Positions 24,170 to 34,499 of a DNA stretch of 64,000 nt are shown here, piece by piece. How positions within the stretch are numbered: the first letter of the stretch is position 1; every line of letters begins with the position of its first letter. This DNA comes from Linanthus parryae. Taxonomy: Eukaryota > Streptophyta > Magnoliopsida > Ericales > Polemoniaceae. The notes beneath the pieces were generated by a model. It did not search any database. It worked only from the letters and a program-made list of their open reading frames with translations, and was not told the origin of the DNA. A program made the translations under genes and the position numbers. The DNA lies in assembly GCA_023055425.1 (NCBI GenBank), contig JALGPY010000005.1, positions 82,067,495 through 82,131,494 on the forward strand, written 5' to 3'.

Positions 24170-25161
24170 CCAACAATCTTACATGCCTCATCGTCTCCGA
24201 GATACACCTTCCCGAAGTCACCCTGCACGTAATTATGAAGAATATCCTTTCTACCTGTCGCATGGAAAGAAGCACCAGAATCGACCACCCACACATCCTC
24301 CTTTGAGGATACAGATAATATTAATGTTTCTGGATCACTTACAGAAATATTAATAGAATCGTTACCTTTGTGGTTTTCTGACTTCTTCTTGCTCGGATTC
24401 TTGCACTCCCTTGCAAAATGTCCGTTTTCACCGCAGTTGTAGCACTTAATGTCCTTACTGTCCTTTTTCTTCAACTTTGACTTAGATCGACCTCGACCCT
24501 TGTTTCCGTTCTTCCTGTCTGCTGATCTCCCTCTCTGCTCGACATACAACGCACCATCAGAGGATATTCTAGATCCACTGCTCTTCCTGCGCATCTCTTC
24601 ACCGAGTACCATGCACACCACGTTGTCGTACCCTAGCTTGTCTTTTCCAGCAGAATCGCTCACAGCAGTCACTACGCCACCCCAACTCTTGGGTAACCCG
24701 GACAGAACCAACAGTGCCTTTTATCTCATCATCAAAGCATGTAATCCCGACGGATTCCAGCTGGCTTATGACGATGTCCAACTCGTTCAGGTACTGGGAA
24801 ACATTACCACTCTCGACCATCCTCATGTAAAAGAGCTTTTTCATGAGAAACACCTTGTTCGCTACTGAAGGTTTCTGATACATCTGTGAGAGAGCATCCA
24901 TCAAACCCTTCGTCGTTGTTTCTTTCGACACATTGAACAGAATTGACGATGCGAGACTCAATCTCACAATTCCTAGAGCTTTTTGTCCAGAATATTCCAC
25001 TTTTCGTCTTTAATTTCGCTTGGTTTCTTCTCAACTCTGTCCAACGACAAGTACAAGTCCTTATGATACAAATAGTCTTCTATCTGCATCTTCCATAGGC
25101 TAAAATTCGTCCCGTCGAATTTCTCAATCTTGAATCTTCCATCGTCCACCATCACTCCCAC
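24170..25161 (-). pseudogene. Copia gag and protease, frameshifted
   Basis: Starts with an ATG-led frame at 25,161 containing the usual Copia Gag opening (KIEKFDGTNFSLWKMQIEDY). The frame is broken near 24,990 and again near 24,716. A CCHC zinc knuckle reads CYNCGENGHFARECKNP near 24,400-24,450. The protease active site is VVDSGASFHAT near 24,260-24,290. Just after the protease, near 24,170, the coding sequence jumps straight into integrase in another frame, so the end of the protease and the first part of integrase have been deleted. Gag would form the particle and the protease would process the polyprotein; this copy cannot make a normal polyprotein. Confidence 0.88.
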
Positions 25162-25669
25162 TCAAACCGTGCAGAGTCTCAACAATCTGACCTGACCAAC
25201 AGATCTGGAATGTCCAAAAACCCCAAGTTTGACTCCTGTTTCAAGCCAATCGGATTCCTGAACGCTGAGAAACGTCCAAAACAATTTTTGGATCACAAAC
25301 GCGCGAATTGGAGCACAGAGTACCGCGTGCGAGAAGCACTCGATACCTTCTCATGCTGGGCACCACCTACTGCTGTACTCTTCTCCAGGAAGTACACAGT
25401 GAGATCTTTTCCTCTTGGTTGACGGCGTATAATCAAACCAATTGAGTGACTCACCAAAGTAACCAAAAAAGTAGTATTAGAATAATTGATGGTCAACTAT
25501 TTGAAACAAAATTGATTACCTCTTCCCCAATTGACGCCGTCAAACAGAGATCACAGAACTTCACGGTCGCTCACGCCACAGCCGCACTTCAATACTTCCT
25601 CGCCGTCGATTATATTGAAGAACAAGTTTTTTTTTTCTTTCCTTCAATTCGATGCATGATTTTAACCGG
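25162..25669 (-). other. Leader of the Tork-like Copia
   Basis: Untranslated leader between the priming site and the gag start. It contains the modules atgtccaaaaaccccaagtt (25,210) and aacgtccaaaacaa (25,272), close relatives of modules in the element at 40,764-43,403. No gene seen. Confidence 0.6.
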
Positions 25670-25682
25670 GCTCTGATACCAG
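25670..25682 (-). promoter_or_regulatory. Primer-binding site of the Tork-like Copia
   Basis: ggctctgatacca, the reverse complement of TGGTATCAGAGCC, adjoins the 5' LTR. Confidence 0.9.
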
Positions 25683-25683
25683 T

Positions 25684-25980
25684 TGTTAGGATCGTCTCTG
25701 GAGCGATTTAACAACGCAACGAAAAGCAAAACAAAATAACAAGCACGAACAAGAACACGACGATTTACGTGGTTCACCAAATTGGCTACATCCACGGTCC
25801 ACACCCACTTCACTATGATGAACAAATGAAAAGTACAAAAGATCTCTCAGGCTCTCTCTGTGATGTGATGTGGTACCCTAACCCTAGAGCTAGGTTAATA
25901 TATATAGAGATAATTAAGGTAAAATTGCTTATAAGCCCCTCTACTTATATTAGGTTACAAATCAGTCTTCACACTTAACA
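25684..25980 (-). repeat. 5' LTR of the Tork-like Copia
   Basis: Right LTR, 297 bp, from TGTTAGGATCG to ACTTAACA, preceded by the priming site. Many differences from the left LTR are C/T or G/A transitions. Confidence 0.93.
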
Positions 25981-27443
25981 CTTGCTTCTTGAACCGAGTA
26001 TATTCAACATTGTTATTATTATTTTTTCTTATCATTACTATTATTATTGTCTCTTTCTTGTACAGTGGTTCAATGATGCATTCTCAGCTGATATTTCGCA
26101 AAAATGCAGTAAAATTCTTAATATTTTATCCCAAAAGCATGGGTGCAAAGTATGTTACCAGTTGTAATTAGTTGTCGTTTTGTGGGTCATGACTTGCATG
26201 TTTAACAAGATATATCTTCATAAATTCCAAGCTGATGAATATGCCCGTGGGTCCAAAGTAAGTATGTTACCAGTTGTAGTTAGTTGTCGTTTTCTGGGTC
26301 ATGACTTGCATGTTTAACAAGAAATCTCTTCATAAATTCCAAGCTGATGAATATGCCCATGTTTCATTGTTCAGGATGGTAGAGATCGTTATACCTGAGA
26401 TACATGGCGCGCGTTTGGCTCCTACAGTATCCATTGGTTATGAATCAGTCTCCCGTCTGACTGCGCACTCTCGGAATGGGTATGTTCTTATCTTTGATAT
26501 TTGCAACTTACCTTTTACCCTACCTATTTCATAGTAAAAAGGAAACTTAACTATTCCTTAACCACTTGTCATTCACGGTGAAGTTTCACGGAGACCTAGA
26601 AACTGAAGTGACAGGGATTGCAGGCCTTGAAGTAAAACCGTTCAGGGGATTTTTCTTATTTTGAGTTTAGTGATGCTTATTTCCATTCTAGGCATCATAT
26701 CCTTTTTCTAATGCTATCATAATGCTGCCGTAATCAGTATTAAGCATGAAATTGAAGGAATGTGTAGTGATAAGCGCAGCAAACTAACCTATGATCCTTA
26801 TGCAACCTGCACAGTTTTAGACATGCAGAATGTGGGAAGTCTAACTCGATCCGTTCACTATTTCTTTTGTTTTAAGAAAAAAATAGCGTGGTGGCATAAT
26901 GGGTCTTTGGTCGTTTACTCTTCTTTTAAGTTTTTAGCTTCTTGACGTTACATCTATAGTGAAAGGTAATTAGAAATAGTACCTGATTCACACGGATTAG
27001 GGGAAGGACCGATCCCCTGATTGTTCCCTCCGACTAGCTACCAACAGAAAAGCAAAAAAAAGGTAATTGGGAACAGATTAGCTGCTCCAGAAGTTATTTC
27101 CCTATTGTCATGAGAATTCAACATGATGAACTTATCTTCTTAATCCATGCTTTACTAAAGATACTTCGCCGAGAGGTTGTCGTTGTTTGAATTTTTATTT
27201 ATTTTATTTTTGTGCTTATGCTCCGCTCTATCTGTCTAGATCAATTCTAATTTGAAGGTAGTACTCTTGCATAGACAGAAGAGCAATAATCCTCAATTGG
27301 GTTCTTACTGTCCGTTAATTGAAGGATATTTTTTGTTCTTTGGGTATAGATTCTTTTGCTAAGGCAAATGCCGAGGATTCCAGTGCTGGGACAAAGTATG
27401 TGCACATTCGTATACAACATAGGTATGGAAGGAAAAGTCTCAC
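25981..27443 (+). other. Host-like sequence between two retrotransposons
   Basis: No recognised gene. An exon-like piece at about 26,374-26,480, after ttgttcag, ends aatgg|gtatgt and contains VEIVIPEIHGARLAPTVSIG; the protein is unknown to me. A 112-bp direct duplication lies at 26,149-26,359. The remainder is AT-rich intron-like DNA. Confidence 0.3.
26149..26359. repeat. Direct duplication, 112-bp period
   Basis: agtatgttaccagttgta through ccaagctgatgaatatgccc occurs twice (from 26,149 and from 26,261) with a handful of substitutions. The repeat lies just upstream of the exon-like piece at 26,374. Confidence 0.85.
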
Positions 27444-28318
27444 TGTTTAAACACAAATTTTCGATCCGGCAAGTTTTAATTTGCATATGATTTAGAAAAC
27501 ATGTGAAACAAATTATTTTTTTATTTATGTGGATCCTAGTCTTCCTAATTTTACCCTAACTACGTAGGAACCCCTGATTAATAAGACACAAAATAAAGAA
27601 TGAAATACGTAAAACAAAAGAAATAAAAGAACGAAAGATTGATTTTATTGATTTGGTGGGTTTTATACCCAAAAAGTTACATTGGTTTGAATTGGACTAC
27701 ATTTGATTTCAGATGTGGAAGAAGATATATAGTAGAGTGTGAAGGAGAGAGGGATTTTGGGGGTTTGGAACCCTTTACCAGTTGGACGTCATGGTCGTAT
27801 TTTGGACTTTGGCTCTGGTGTTTGCTTCTCGTCTCCGGAAACTCTGAACTTGGATTTCCCCGACGACGATATGTTTGTGTTGCTCTTGTGCGTGCGTGAT
27901 CTCTTTGTTTCTCTCAGTGGCCTTTTTCTCTCTCTTCAGGCCCTCGAAGTGAAGTGTCCTCCCCAGGATCTCGGAAAGAAGAGTCTCTGAAAAAAAGTCC
28001 CCCCCTTCCTCTCTGTGAAACCTCTTATTTATAGAGGTTCAGAGAGTCAATCGTCTGAGATACGTATTTTATCTCGTATCTCGTAGTTTGAATTTGAATT
28101 CAAACGTCAGCTTATCTCCTGGCTTTGAAAGTATCGCGGAGATCTCTTATCTCCTCTTCAAGCATAACAAATCGTTATCTTTGAGAGGTGAGAGAAGATA
28201 CTGAAGATGTCTTCATCTTTTATCCCCTACTACGAGTGTACCTGGGGAGCACGTCCAACTTGGCGAGATTCTCAAATCTCACACGTTAAAATATTTGGTT
28301 GAAATTTACGTGCCAACA
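27444..28318 (-). repeat. 3' LTR of the Gag-only element
   Basis: Left LTR, 875 bp. The inner edge is followed by aaaccccctcgtg, the purine tract on the minus strand (cgagggggttt). The palindrome cctcttatttatagagg at 28,021-28,037 contains TATAAATA on the minus strand and may be the promoter. Confidence 0.95.
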
Positions 28319-28440
28319 AAACCCCCTCGTGATTTGGGTAAGAGACATTTGGTCTCTTGCTCGAATCACGACAACTTGGCGCACCTCTCTTCTCATTGTA
28401 ATGTCGACTTGGCGTTTCGGCTGACCTTATGGCAACATTT

Positions 28441-28847
28441 GATGTAGCAATTCGGATTGCGGTTCGCTTGGGCTGACCGTTTTGGGTTTTAGCCGAGCGA
28501 CGTTTGATATAGCGATTCGGATCGCAGTTCGCATGGCTGACCGTTTTGGGTCTAGCCGAGCGACGTTTGATATAGCGATTTGGATCGCGGTTCGCTCGGG
28601 CTGACCGTTTTGGTTTTAATCGAGCGACGTTTGATATAGCGATTCGGATCGCAGTTCGCATGGCTGACCGTTTTGGGTTTAGCCGAGCGACGTTTCATAT
28701 AGCGATTTGGATCGCGGTTTGCTCGGGCTGACCGTTTTGGTTTTAGTCGAGCGACGTCTGATATAGCGATTCGCATCGCGGTTCGCTCGGGCTGACCGTT
28801 TTGGTTTTAGCTGGGCAGCGTTTGACATAGCAATTTGAATCGCGATT
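28441..28847. repeat. 63/64-bp minisatellite with alternating unit types
   Basis: Six units start at 28,441, 28,506, 28,569, 28,633, 28,696 and 28,760, plus a partial at 28,824. Core: gatatagcgattcggatcgc, ggttcgctcgggctgaccg, then agccgagcgacgttt. Units 2 and 4 share the cgcatggctgacc variant; units 3 and 5 share cgctcgggctgacc with tttggatcgc. The array therefore grew in 127-bp dimers. It sits near the 3' LTR. Confidence 0.9.
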
Positions 28848-30399
28848 AGAATGCAAACCAGTGTATTTTCTGCGTTAAATATTTATTGGACCAGATGCAA
28901 ACTTTGTTTGTACATTGACTTTATATTTTAACCCATGGTGACGTGTAACTTAGATCACCATACTTTTTGGGGCTTTAAATTTTGACTTTACTTGTCCTCC
29001 AGCCCAACACATGTACATTAATACACATGTTTTGTCGCCCCACTTCAGAGTATTTTTGATAAGTCCTTTTAAGGCTAGGCTTCTTTTTTGGATCAACTTT
29101 TAGAAGAGTTCAAGTCTTCCTGGGAACCAAGTCTGTTTTTGACTTATATCTATTGACAACTCCTTTAACAAAGGTGCTCTGCCGCGTTGCTTCTCGATGG
29201 AGTCTCAAGCTACGTCCATTCTTTTCTTCAGCTTTGTACTCAGGTGGTCAAATTGTTAACACCATAGTCAGATCTTCTGCTTTTTCATACTATCACAGTG
29301 TTGTCCATTGGCATCACATGGCTCCTCAATCATTTGTTGTATTGTCTTTCATGTACTTACTTTAATAGGTCTTCATCATTGCTTTACTTTCTTAGACACA
29401 AGTCCTTTAGTGTTTTACAGTACTTGAAAAGCTATTGCCTTGGCCCATTCACACTGATCATGATGATGCACTGGTGTGCATATATGCTTATATATCTTTT
29501 ATGCCATTACCAGAGATTTTCTAGTCTGGATTGCGGCCGTTTCGAGAACAAGTCTGCCATGCCCATGAAACACTGACATCTCTACCCCTTAAATTTTCTG
29601 TTTGCAGAAACATGTACACAAGGAGGCCGTCATCGGAGTGATATTATATGTATCACGGCGAACATATGCGCACACATAATTTTGGGGATTTTCTGATTAC
29701 TTAGTCAATCAAGGATTTGGCTTTCCGAGAACCTTTCCTTTATTTTTCTTTGCAAGCATTTTGTGCCGCTACCATTCTGGTTCTGTTTGCCCCCATCTTT
29801 CAACTGATGTTTACAACTTGCTTTTAGTTCATTGCTTTGCAGTCGACATACCGAGTAGGATTCGACAATTCCTTTTATAAGCATAATTATCAAGGCTTTC
29901 ATGAATTGTTGTGAACACTTTTCAACCCAGCAACATCAACTTAGTGCAACTGTCGGTATCTTACTTTGCATCTTTATCGTTCTTCCTTTTTTTTTGACAT
30001 AAATCTACTAAAAAATATCGGGCAGATTTATGAAGGAAACATCCTCTGTGTAATGCGAACTCGACTTTCAAAGTCGTGTCTTATGCTTCTCAAGCGACAA
30101 CTTTCTTTTGTGTTCAGTAGAGCCCTGTAGATGGTGCCCCATTTTTTTTTTTTTTTTTCTTTAGAGTATGTTGGCCTGCTAAAGAACCCAATATGCACTC
30201 ACGCATGCATGGGTATTATAATGAAACTACTTTGTACACTGCCATGGTGTTACACTTCACATGGTTTTATATTATTGCTTGAAAAATCTGTTTAACCATG
30301 GCTTCTTGTCACTATGCCACATGTGCACATGATCAAAACTGCCGGTGCATACTTCGCAACATTGGCTCTGCAATGCATGCGTGAGTGCTCTCAGTCACT
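28848..30399. other. Unique spacer of the Gag-only element
   Basis: 1.55 kb between the two minisatellites with no coding signal on either strand. RT, integrase and RNase H motifs are absent, as far as can be read by eye. Confidence 0.65.
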
Positions 30400-30960
30400 T
30401 AACTGGTGATGTTTACGTGAGCTATCTCGGTCGCTTCGACTAGTGATGCTCGCAAGGGTGTTCTCAGTCATTTTGATTGGCGATGCCCGCGTGAGCGTTC
30501 TCGGTCTTCTTGACTAGCGATGCTCGCGTGAGCGTTCTCGATCATTTTTGACTGGTGATTCTCGCGTGAGCGTTCTCGATCTTTTCGACTGGTGATGCTC
30601 GCGAGGGTGTTCTTAGTCATTTTGATTGGCGATGCCCGCGTGAGCGTTCTCGGTCTTCTTGACTAGTGATGCTCGCGTGAGCATTCTCGATCATTTTTCA
30701 CTGGTGATTCTCGCGTGAGCGTTCTCGGTCTTTTCGACTGGTGATGCTCGCGGGGTGTTCTCAATCCCTTCAACTGGTGATGCCCGCATGAGCGTTCTCA
30801 GGTTTTTTCGACTTTTCGACTGGTGATGCTCACGAGGGTGTTCTCAGTCCCGACTCGGTGATGTCTGCGAGAGTGTTCTCGGTCTTTTTGACTCGTAGAT
30901 GTTCTCGGTCCTGACATGGTGACACTTGATGGGGTGTTCTCAGTAAACTGAGTCGGTGAT
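30400..30960. repeat. 37-bp minisatellite with 149-bp higher-order repeat
   Basis: About 13 units of 36-46 bp following the pattern gatgctcgcgtgagcgttct, cggtc, then a T-rich link ending gactagt. Units recur in sets of four: near-identical four-unit blocks start at 30,445, 30,594 and (diverging) 30,743, a spacing of 149 bp. It lies in the 3' untranslated part of the Gag-only element. Confidence 0.88.
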
Positions 30961-31684
30961 AACCGTTGAGGTGTCCTCAGTAAGTGACTTTGTGAGACCT
31001 ATTCAAGCATTCTCTGACTTGATGGTACTTGCAGAGGTGTACTTAGTCAGTACTTTTGATAACCCCCTTGTGACGTTCTTGGCCACTCGATACTGACTCG
31101 ATGATACATGCTGAGGTATTTTGTCCATGTTTTGTCGATTGTAGACTTGGTAGTACCCGTTAGGGTGTTCACGATCACCTCATGACCTCCTGTCAGGGTG
31201 TCTTTGAGTCGTTAATAAATCATCTATTAGTCAGCGCTCTTTAGGTCATGAAGTTTATAAGCTAAGTTTAATAGCTAAATTGTCTTATATCCCTCACATA
31301 GCATGCTTAGCCTGAATCCCTTTGAAGAGTGTGATCACATAACTTGTTTAGCTTTCATACATTTAGAGTATTGAGTTGAATAACTTGTACAAGTTACATC
31401 TCTCCATGGTGTTGGGTATTCAGGTCACGTAACTTGCTTGGCATGTATCCCTTCGAGTGTTGGGGTCGCAAAACTTAGTTTGCCTTAGCCCACACCATTT
31501 GAGACTCGTCAGCTTGTCACCCATGAGTTTCAAGCTGCCTAAGTAGATCACAGAGATATAAGATCTTTTGTGGTGGGTGGACTGAACTCGAAATGAGGTT
31601 TCAAGCTGCCTACGTACCCTTTTAGGGATCAAGTCATACGTAGTTCATGAGGATTTTTTTTTTTTTTTTAGACCTTAACTTGTG
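30961..31684. other. Spacer of the Gag-only element
   Basis: Decaying relatives of the 37-bp unit continue to about 31,200 (gtgttctcagt, gaggtgtcctcagt). The rest is unique sequence, with caagctgccta occurring twice (31,529 and 31,603). No coding signal. Confidence 0.6.
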
Positions 31685-31836
31685 CTAGGCCGCCCTTTCG
31701 GGTTTTCAACCTTGCAGGTCATTTATGTCCTTGACTTGGACTAGGTCGCCCTTTCGGGTTTTCAACCTAGCGGACTTTATTTTAACGATCATTTTTTTGT
31801 CTCTTTGACTAGGCAGCCCTTTCAGGTTTTCAACCT
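31685..31836. repeat. Three-copy module just after the gag stop
   Basis: ctaggccgccctttcgggtt followed by ttcaacct occurs at about 31,685, 31,740 and 31,809 with small changes. On the minus strand it reads gttgaaaacccgaaagggcg. A related string, gttgaaaacccgaaag, occurs at 61,231 next to the Tat pol remnant. Confidence 0.8.
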
Positions 31837-31863
31837 AAGAGACCGTCGATTTGCTGTAGTATT

Positions 31864-34296
31864 CTACGACGGAGGTAGGACAATGATGTTTGAATCCAAT
31901 AACTTTTGGATCTTGTCTTTTAAAACAAAACAGTCCCTCAACGGATGACTAATCAAACGGTGATATGGACAATACTTAGGATCTTCAATTTTTCCTACCT
32001 CCCGAGGTCTTTTCACTTCTGGGAGGGAGATTAACTTATGCTCTAAAAGATCCTCAAACAGTTCTTCAACCAGATCGTTAGAGAAAGAATATTTCTTTTC
32101 CATTCTTTCTTTAATGGTGAAGTTTTTGATTTTGGGTTCTCTTTTTACCCCAACTGTCACTGGAGTTTTCTTCATATCCACTATTGCAGTAGCCAATGAC
32201 TCTGTTTTATTAGTGAATCTTAACCTCCTTTGTTTGCTGAGGTGTAACTCCATGTCGTGCGCCTTGGTACATAAGTCATTGAAACCAATAAATGTTTGAG
32301 ACATAAGAGACGTAGATAACTCGTGTCTGAAGTTATTGAGGCACATCCTAATAAGTTCCTTTTGGGTGAACTTTTGGGGACATGCAAACGTCAGCGCTCG
32401 CCACCTTGCTATGAAGTCAGCGACGGGTTCATTGTCGCGTTGTTTTGTCTCAATCAGTTCTGGAACCCCCACTCGTCTTTGAGTGTTACAGAAATGTTTC
32501 AAGAACTCTTTTGCCATAGAATCCCAACTTGGTATGGAGCCTTCGGGTAATTGTGAATACCATGTGAAGGCCGCGTCCTCTAAGGACTGCACAAATAGTT
32601 GTAGACACAAAGCTTCGTTTTGCGCTATGGGTCCGCACCTAGAAAGAAAATGTGCCAAGTTTTGTCTAGGGTCTCCCGTCCCATTGAACATCTTGAATTC
32701 CGGTTGGGGATAGCTTATGGGTAGGGACACTTTGTCTACCCATGTTGGGTATGGTTTTGTGATCACAGTAGAAACTCCATCTTCCTTCTCAGTGATATTT
32801 TGGACTTGCTTCCTCACCAGCTCGTCGATTAATGACATCAAGGCTGGGTTGAGGTTGTTCAAACTTGAGTCTGGCACAACTATTCTAGTTGGTGGTGTGG
32901 TATGGGGTAACTCTTTGTGATGGTCACTTCCACTAGCGAATGCATGACTTGACGTTGCTACTCCAGGAGGTGGTGGTACCCCCAAATGATGGTCACTTCC
33001 TCCAAATACATTTGGAATTGATGTTACTCCTGGGGTTTTAGGCGGCACCCCAAGGTGATTGTTGTTTCCTTCCCCACCCATGGGTTCTAATGTCTCCCCC
33101 GGGGCTGTAGGAGGTACCCCCATGGGTCCTGTAACCTCCGGACGTGTTGCGCCCCGGGACTCTGCAAGTTGTGTTTGCAAGACTTTCATTTGTTCCGTCA
33201 TAGCTTCCATCTCCTTGTTCTTCTTCTCTAAGAGATCTTGAAACATGGCGAGTTTGTCATGCATAGCTTGCATGACCGGATCATCCTCCACGTCAGCCAT
33301 CATAACTGCCACGGCGTGACATTCATCTGCTGTAGCCGAGACGTCATCGCTCTCTTCGTATAAGGGATTTATGGTCCCCATCAAATTTAATGCCTCTAAG
33401 TTCTTGGCTTTGGATCTTGTGATAGGACCTTTCCATGATGTTATGGTACTTCCCTGGACAGGTGCTGAAATGGTTGGCCTGCGTCCTTTTCTTTTATCGG
33501 GTGCATGACCAAAGATAGGCGACTGAGGTCTTTGAACCGTCTGGCCTTCTCCTTCAAGGGCTGCAAGGACGTCACGAGTCGTGGCGTTATGGCTCTCTGC
33601 ATGTACGTCCTTTGGGTGAGTTGTCACTGGCATAGCAGAGACCCACCCTTTTGTAGGCTTCATCCGTGGTGCTTTCTTTTTCGCTTTATCAGGCTGGTGT
33701 AGGGTAGCACCTACTTCACCACTTTTTATTGGATGGCTTTTCGATGATGATCCATCGCGGGTTTCTCGGGACATGACTTTCTTTCCAATGCCCCGAATAA
33801 TTTTCTTGTTTTCTTCAGACGCTGCCTCTCCAGCTTTCACAGCGAGGTCCCTCGAGTCCTCTGCTTCCTTTATCGCATTTTCAGAGGTCTTGGGCATTGT
33901 ACCAATGACAACTATCTCCATGGCGAAGACAGTAGCCTTTTCGGCTCTTCTAGCACGGGCTAGAAATTCTTTGGTCTTATTGGTTCTCCAGATTCCTGTG
34001 AGAATTCTGGCACTTTGAACCAAGAACCTGACCTCTTCTAGCAAGGTCTCGGTTCTTCTGAGTAATGCTTCATCTTTACATGGAGAGACAATTTTTCTCG
34101 AGACTCCACATTGCGCCTCTTTACTAGTCACTCCTGGTGTGCAGGCTCTTTGGGAGGACTCCCCCCGCGCCCCAGCAAGAGCCAAGCATCCTGGATGCGT
34201 GACCACTGCTGGTGCTAAGAGCTGCTTGCGCACTCCAACAAGAGCCACACTTTCAGGATCGCGAAGCTGAGAGCTACACGTCCTGTGTGTGACCAC
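31864..34296 (-). CDS. Retrotransposon Gag polyprotein, 810 aa
   Basis: Uninterrupted minus-strand frame. The N-terminal half is low-complexity and charged, with a coiled-coil-like stretch at about residues 340-385 (LEKKNKEMEAMTEQMKVLQT). Residues 390-470 are rich in GVPP repeats. The Gag domain spans about 533-690 (FNGTGDPRQNL, FVQSLEDAAFTWYSQLP, FLKHFC, DFIARWR). The C-terminus carries CPYHRLISHPLRDC in place of a CCHC knuckle, then stops, about 100 residues before protease would normally begin. Gag should assemble particles and bind element RNA. The intact frame and near-identical LTRs suggest it is or recently was expressed. The ATG at 34,296 lies within a diverged direct repeat containing gaccactgctggtgctaa, so a start further inside is possible. 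Confidence 0.93.
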   Translation of the reverse strand: MVTHRTCSSQLRDPESVALVGVRKQLLAPAVVTHPGCLALAGARGESSQRACTPGVTSKEAQCGVSRKIVSPCKDEALLRRTETLLEEVRFLVQSARILTGIWRTNKTKEFLARARRAEKATVFAMEIVVIGTMPKTSENAIKEAEDSRDLAVKAGEAASEENKKIIRGIGKKVMSRETRDGSSSKSHPIKSGEVGATLHQPDKAKKKAPRMKPTKGWVSAMPVTTHPKDVHAESHNATTRDVLAALEGEGQTVQRPQSPIFGHAPDKRKGRRPTISAPVQGSTITSWKGPITRSKAKNLEALNLMGTINPLYEESDDVSATADECHAVAVMMADVEDDPVMQAMHDKLAMFQDLLEKKNKEMEAMTEQMKVLQTQLAESRGATRPEVTGPMGVPPTAPGETLEPMGGEGNNNHLGVPPKTPGVTSIPNVFGGSDHHLGVPPPPGVATSSHAFASGSDHHKELPHTTPPTRIVVPDSSLNNLNPALMSLIDELVRKQVQNITEKEDGVSTVITKPYPTWVDKVSLPISYPQPEFKMFNGTGDPRQNLAHFLSRCGPIAQNEALCLQLFVQSLEDAAFTWYSQLPEGSIPSWDSMAKEFLKHFCNTQRRVGVPELIETKQRDNEPVADFIARWRALTFACPQKFTQKELIRMCLNNFRHELSTSLMSQTFIGFNDLCTKAHDMELHLSKQRRLRFTNKTESLATAIVDMKKTPVTVGVKREPKIKNFTIKERMEKKYSFSNDLVEELFEDLLEHKLISLPEVKRPREVGKIEDPKYCPYHRLISHPLRDCFVLKDKIQKLLDSNIIVLPPS

Positions 34297-34320
34297 TGCT
34301 GGTGCTAAAAGTTTCTCCTT
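34150..34320. repeat. Diverged direct repeat at the gag start
   Basis: gaccactgctggtgctaa occurs near 34,199 and 34,290, with related caagagcca flanks, a period of about 90 bp. The gag start codon lies in the second copy. Confidence 0.6.
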
Positions 34321-34477
34321 CCAGTGGCCAAGTAGGGGCCTTGATGGAACTCCTTTAGTAACACTCTGGAAACTGAGATCAAAATATATGAGAAGTCAGT
34401 GAGTGCACACAGAACGAAGAAACCATTTTTTTTACGTAAGATTTATTTTGTGTCTTAAAAGATGAGGGGAAGAAGAT

Positions 34478-34497
34478 GTCCCACTGGGCGTGCCAAA
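34478..34497 (-). promoter_or_regulatory. Putative primer-binding site of the Gag-only element
   Basis: The minus strand reads TTTGGCACGCCCAGTGGGAC two bases after the LTR end. The position and TGGC start fit a Gypsy tRNA primer site; I do not assign the tRNA. Confidence 0.65.
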
Positions 34498-34499
34498 TT

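Larger units (their letters stand above)
21236..25980 (-). mobile_element. Tork-like Copia retrotransposon (4.75 kb, minus strand)
   Basis: LTRs of 298 and 297 bp (TGTTAG...TTAACA) flank an interior on the minus strand. The initiator-Met priming site ggctctgatacca lies at 25,670-25,682, beside the right (5') LTR, and the purine tract is beside the left (3') LTR. Near-identical 5-bp flanks CTTGT (21,231-21,235) and CTTGC (25,981-25,985) fit a target duplication with one change. Domain order is Gag, protease, integrase, RT, RNase H, which is Copia. The LTRs differ at roughly 20-25 positions (about 7%), so this is older than its neighbours. Confidence 0.93.

Noticed and set aside
25670..25682. 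tRNA gene fragment (ggctctgatacca)
   Set aside because: It is only the 13-base primer-binding site complementary to a tRNA; no cloverleaf surrounds it. The same holds for the other priming sites.
28441..31200. Possible CRISPR-like arrays (63-bp and 37-bp repeats)
   Set aside because: Units are directly contiguous and diverge gradually, with no unique spacers, inside a plant retrotransposon.
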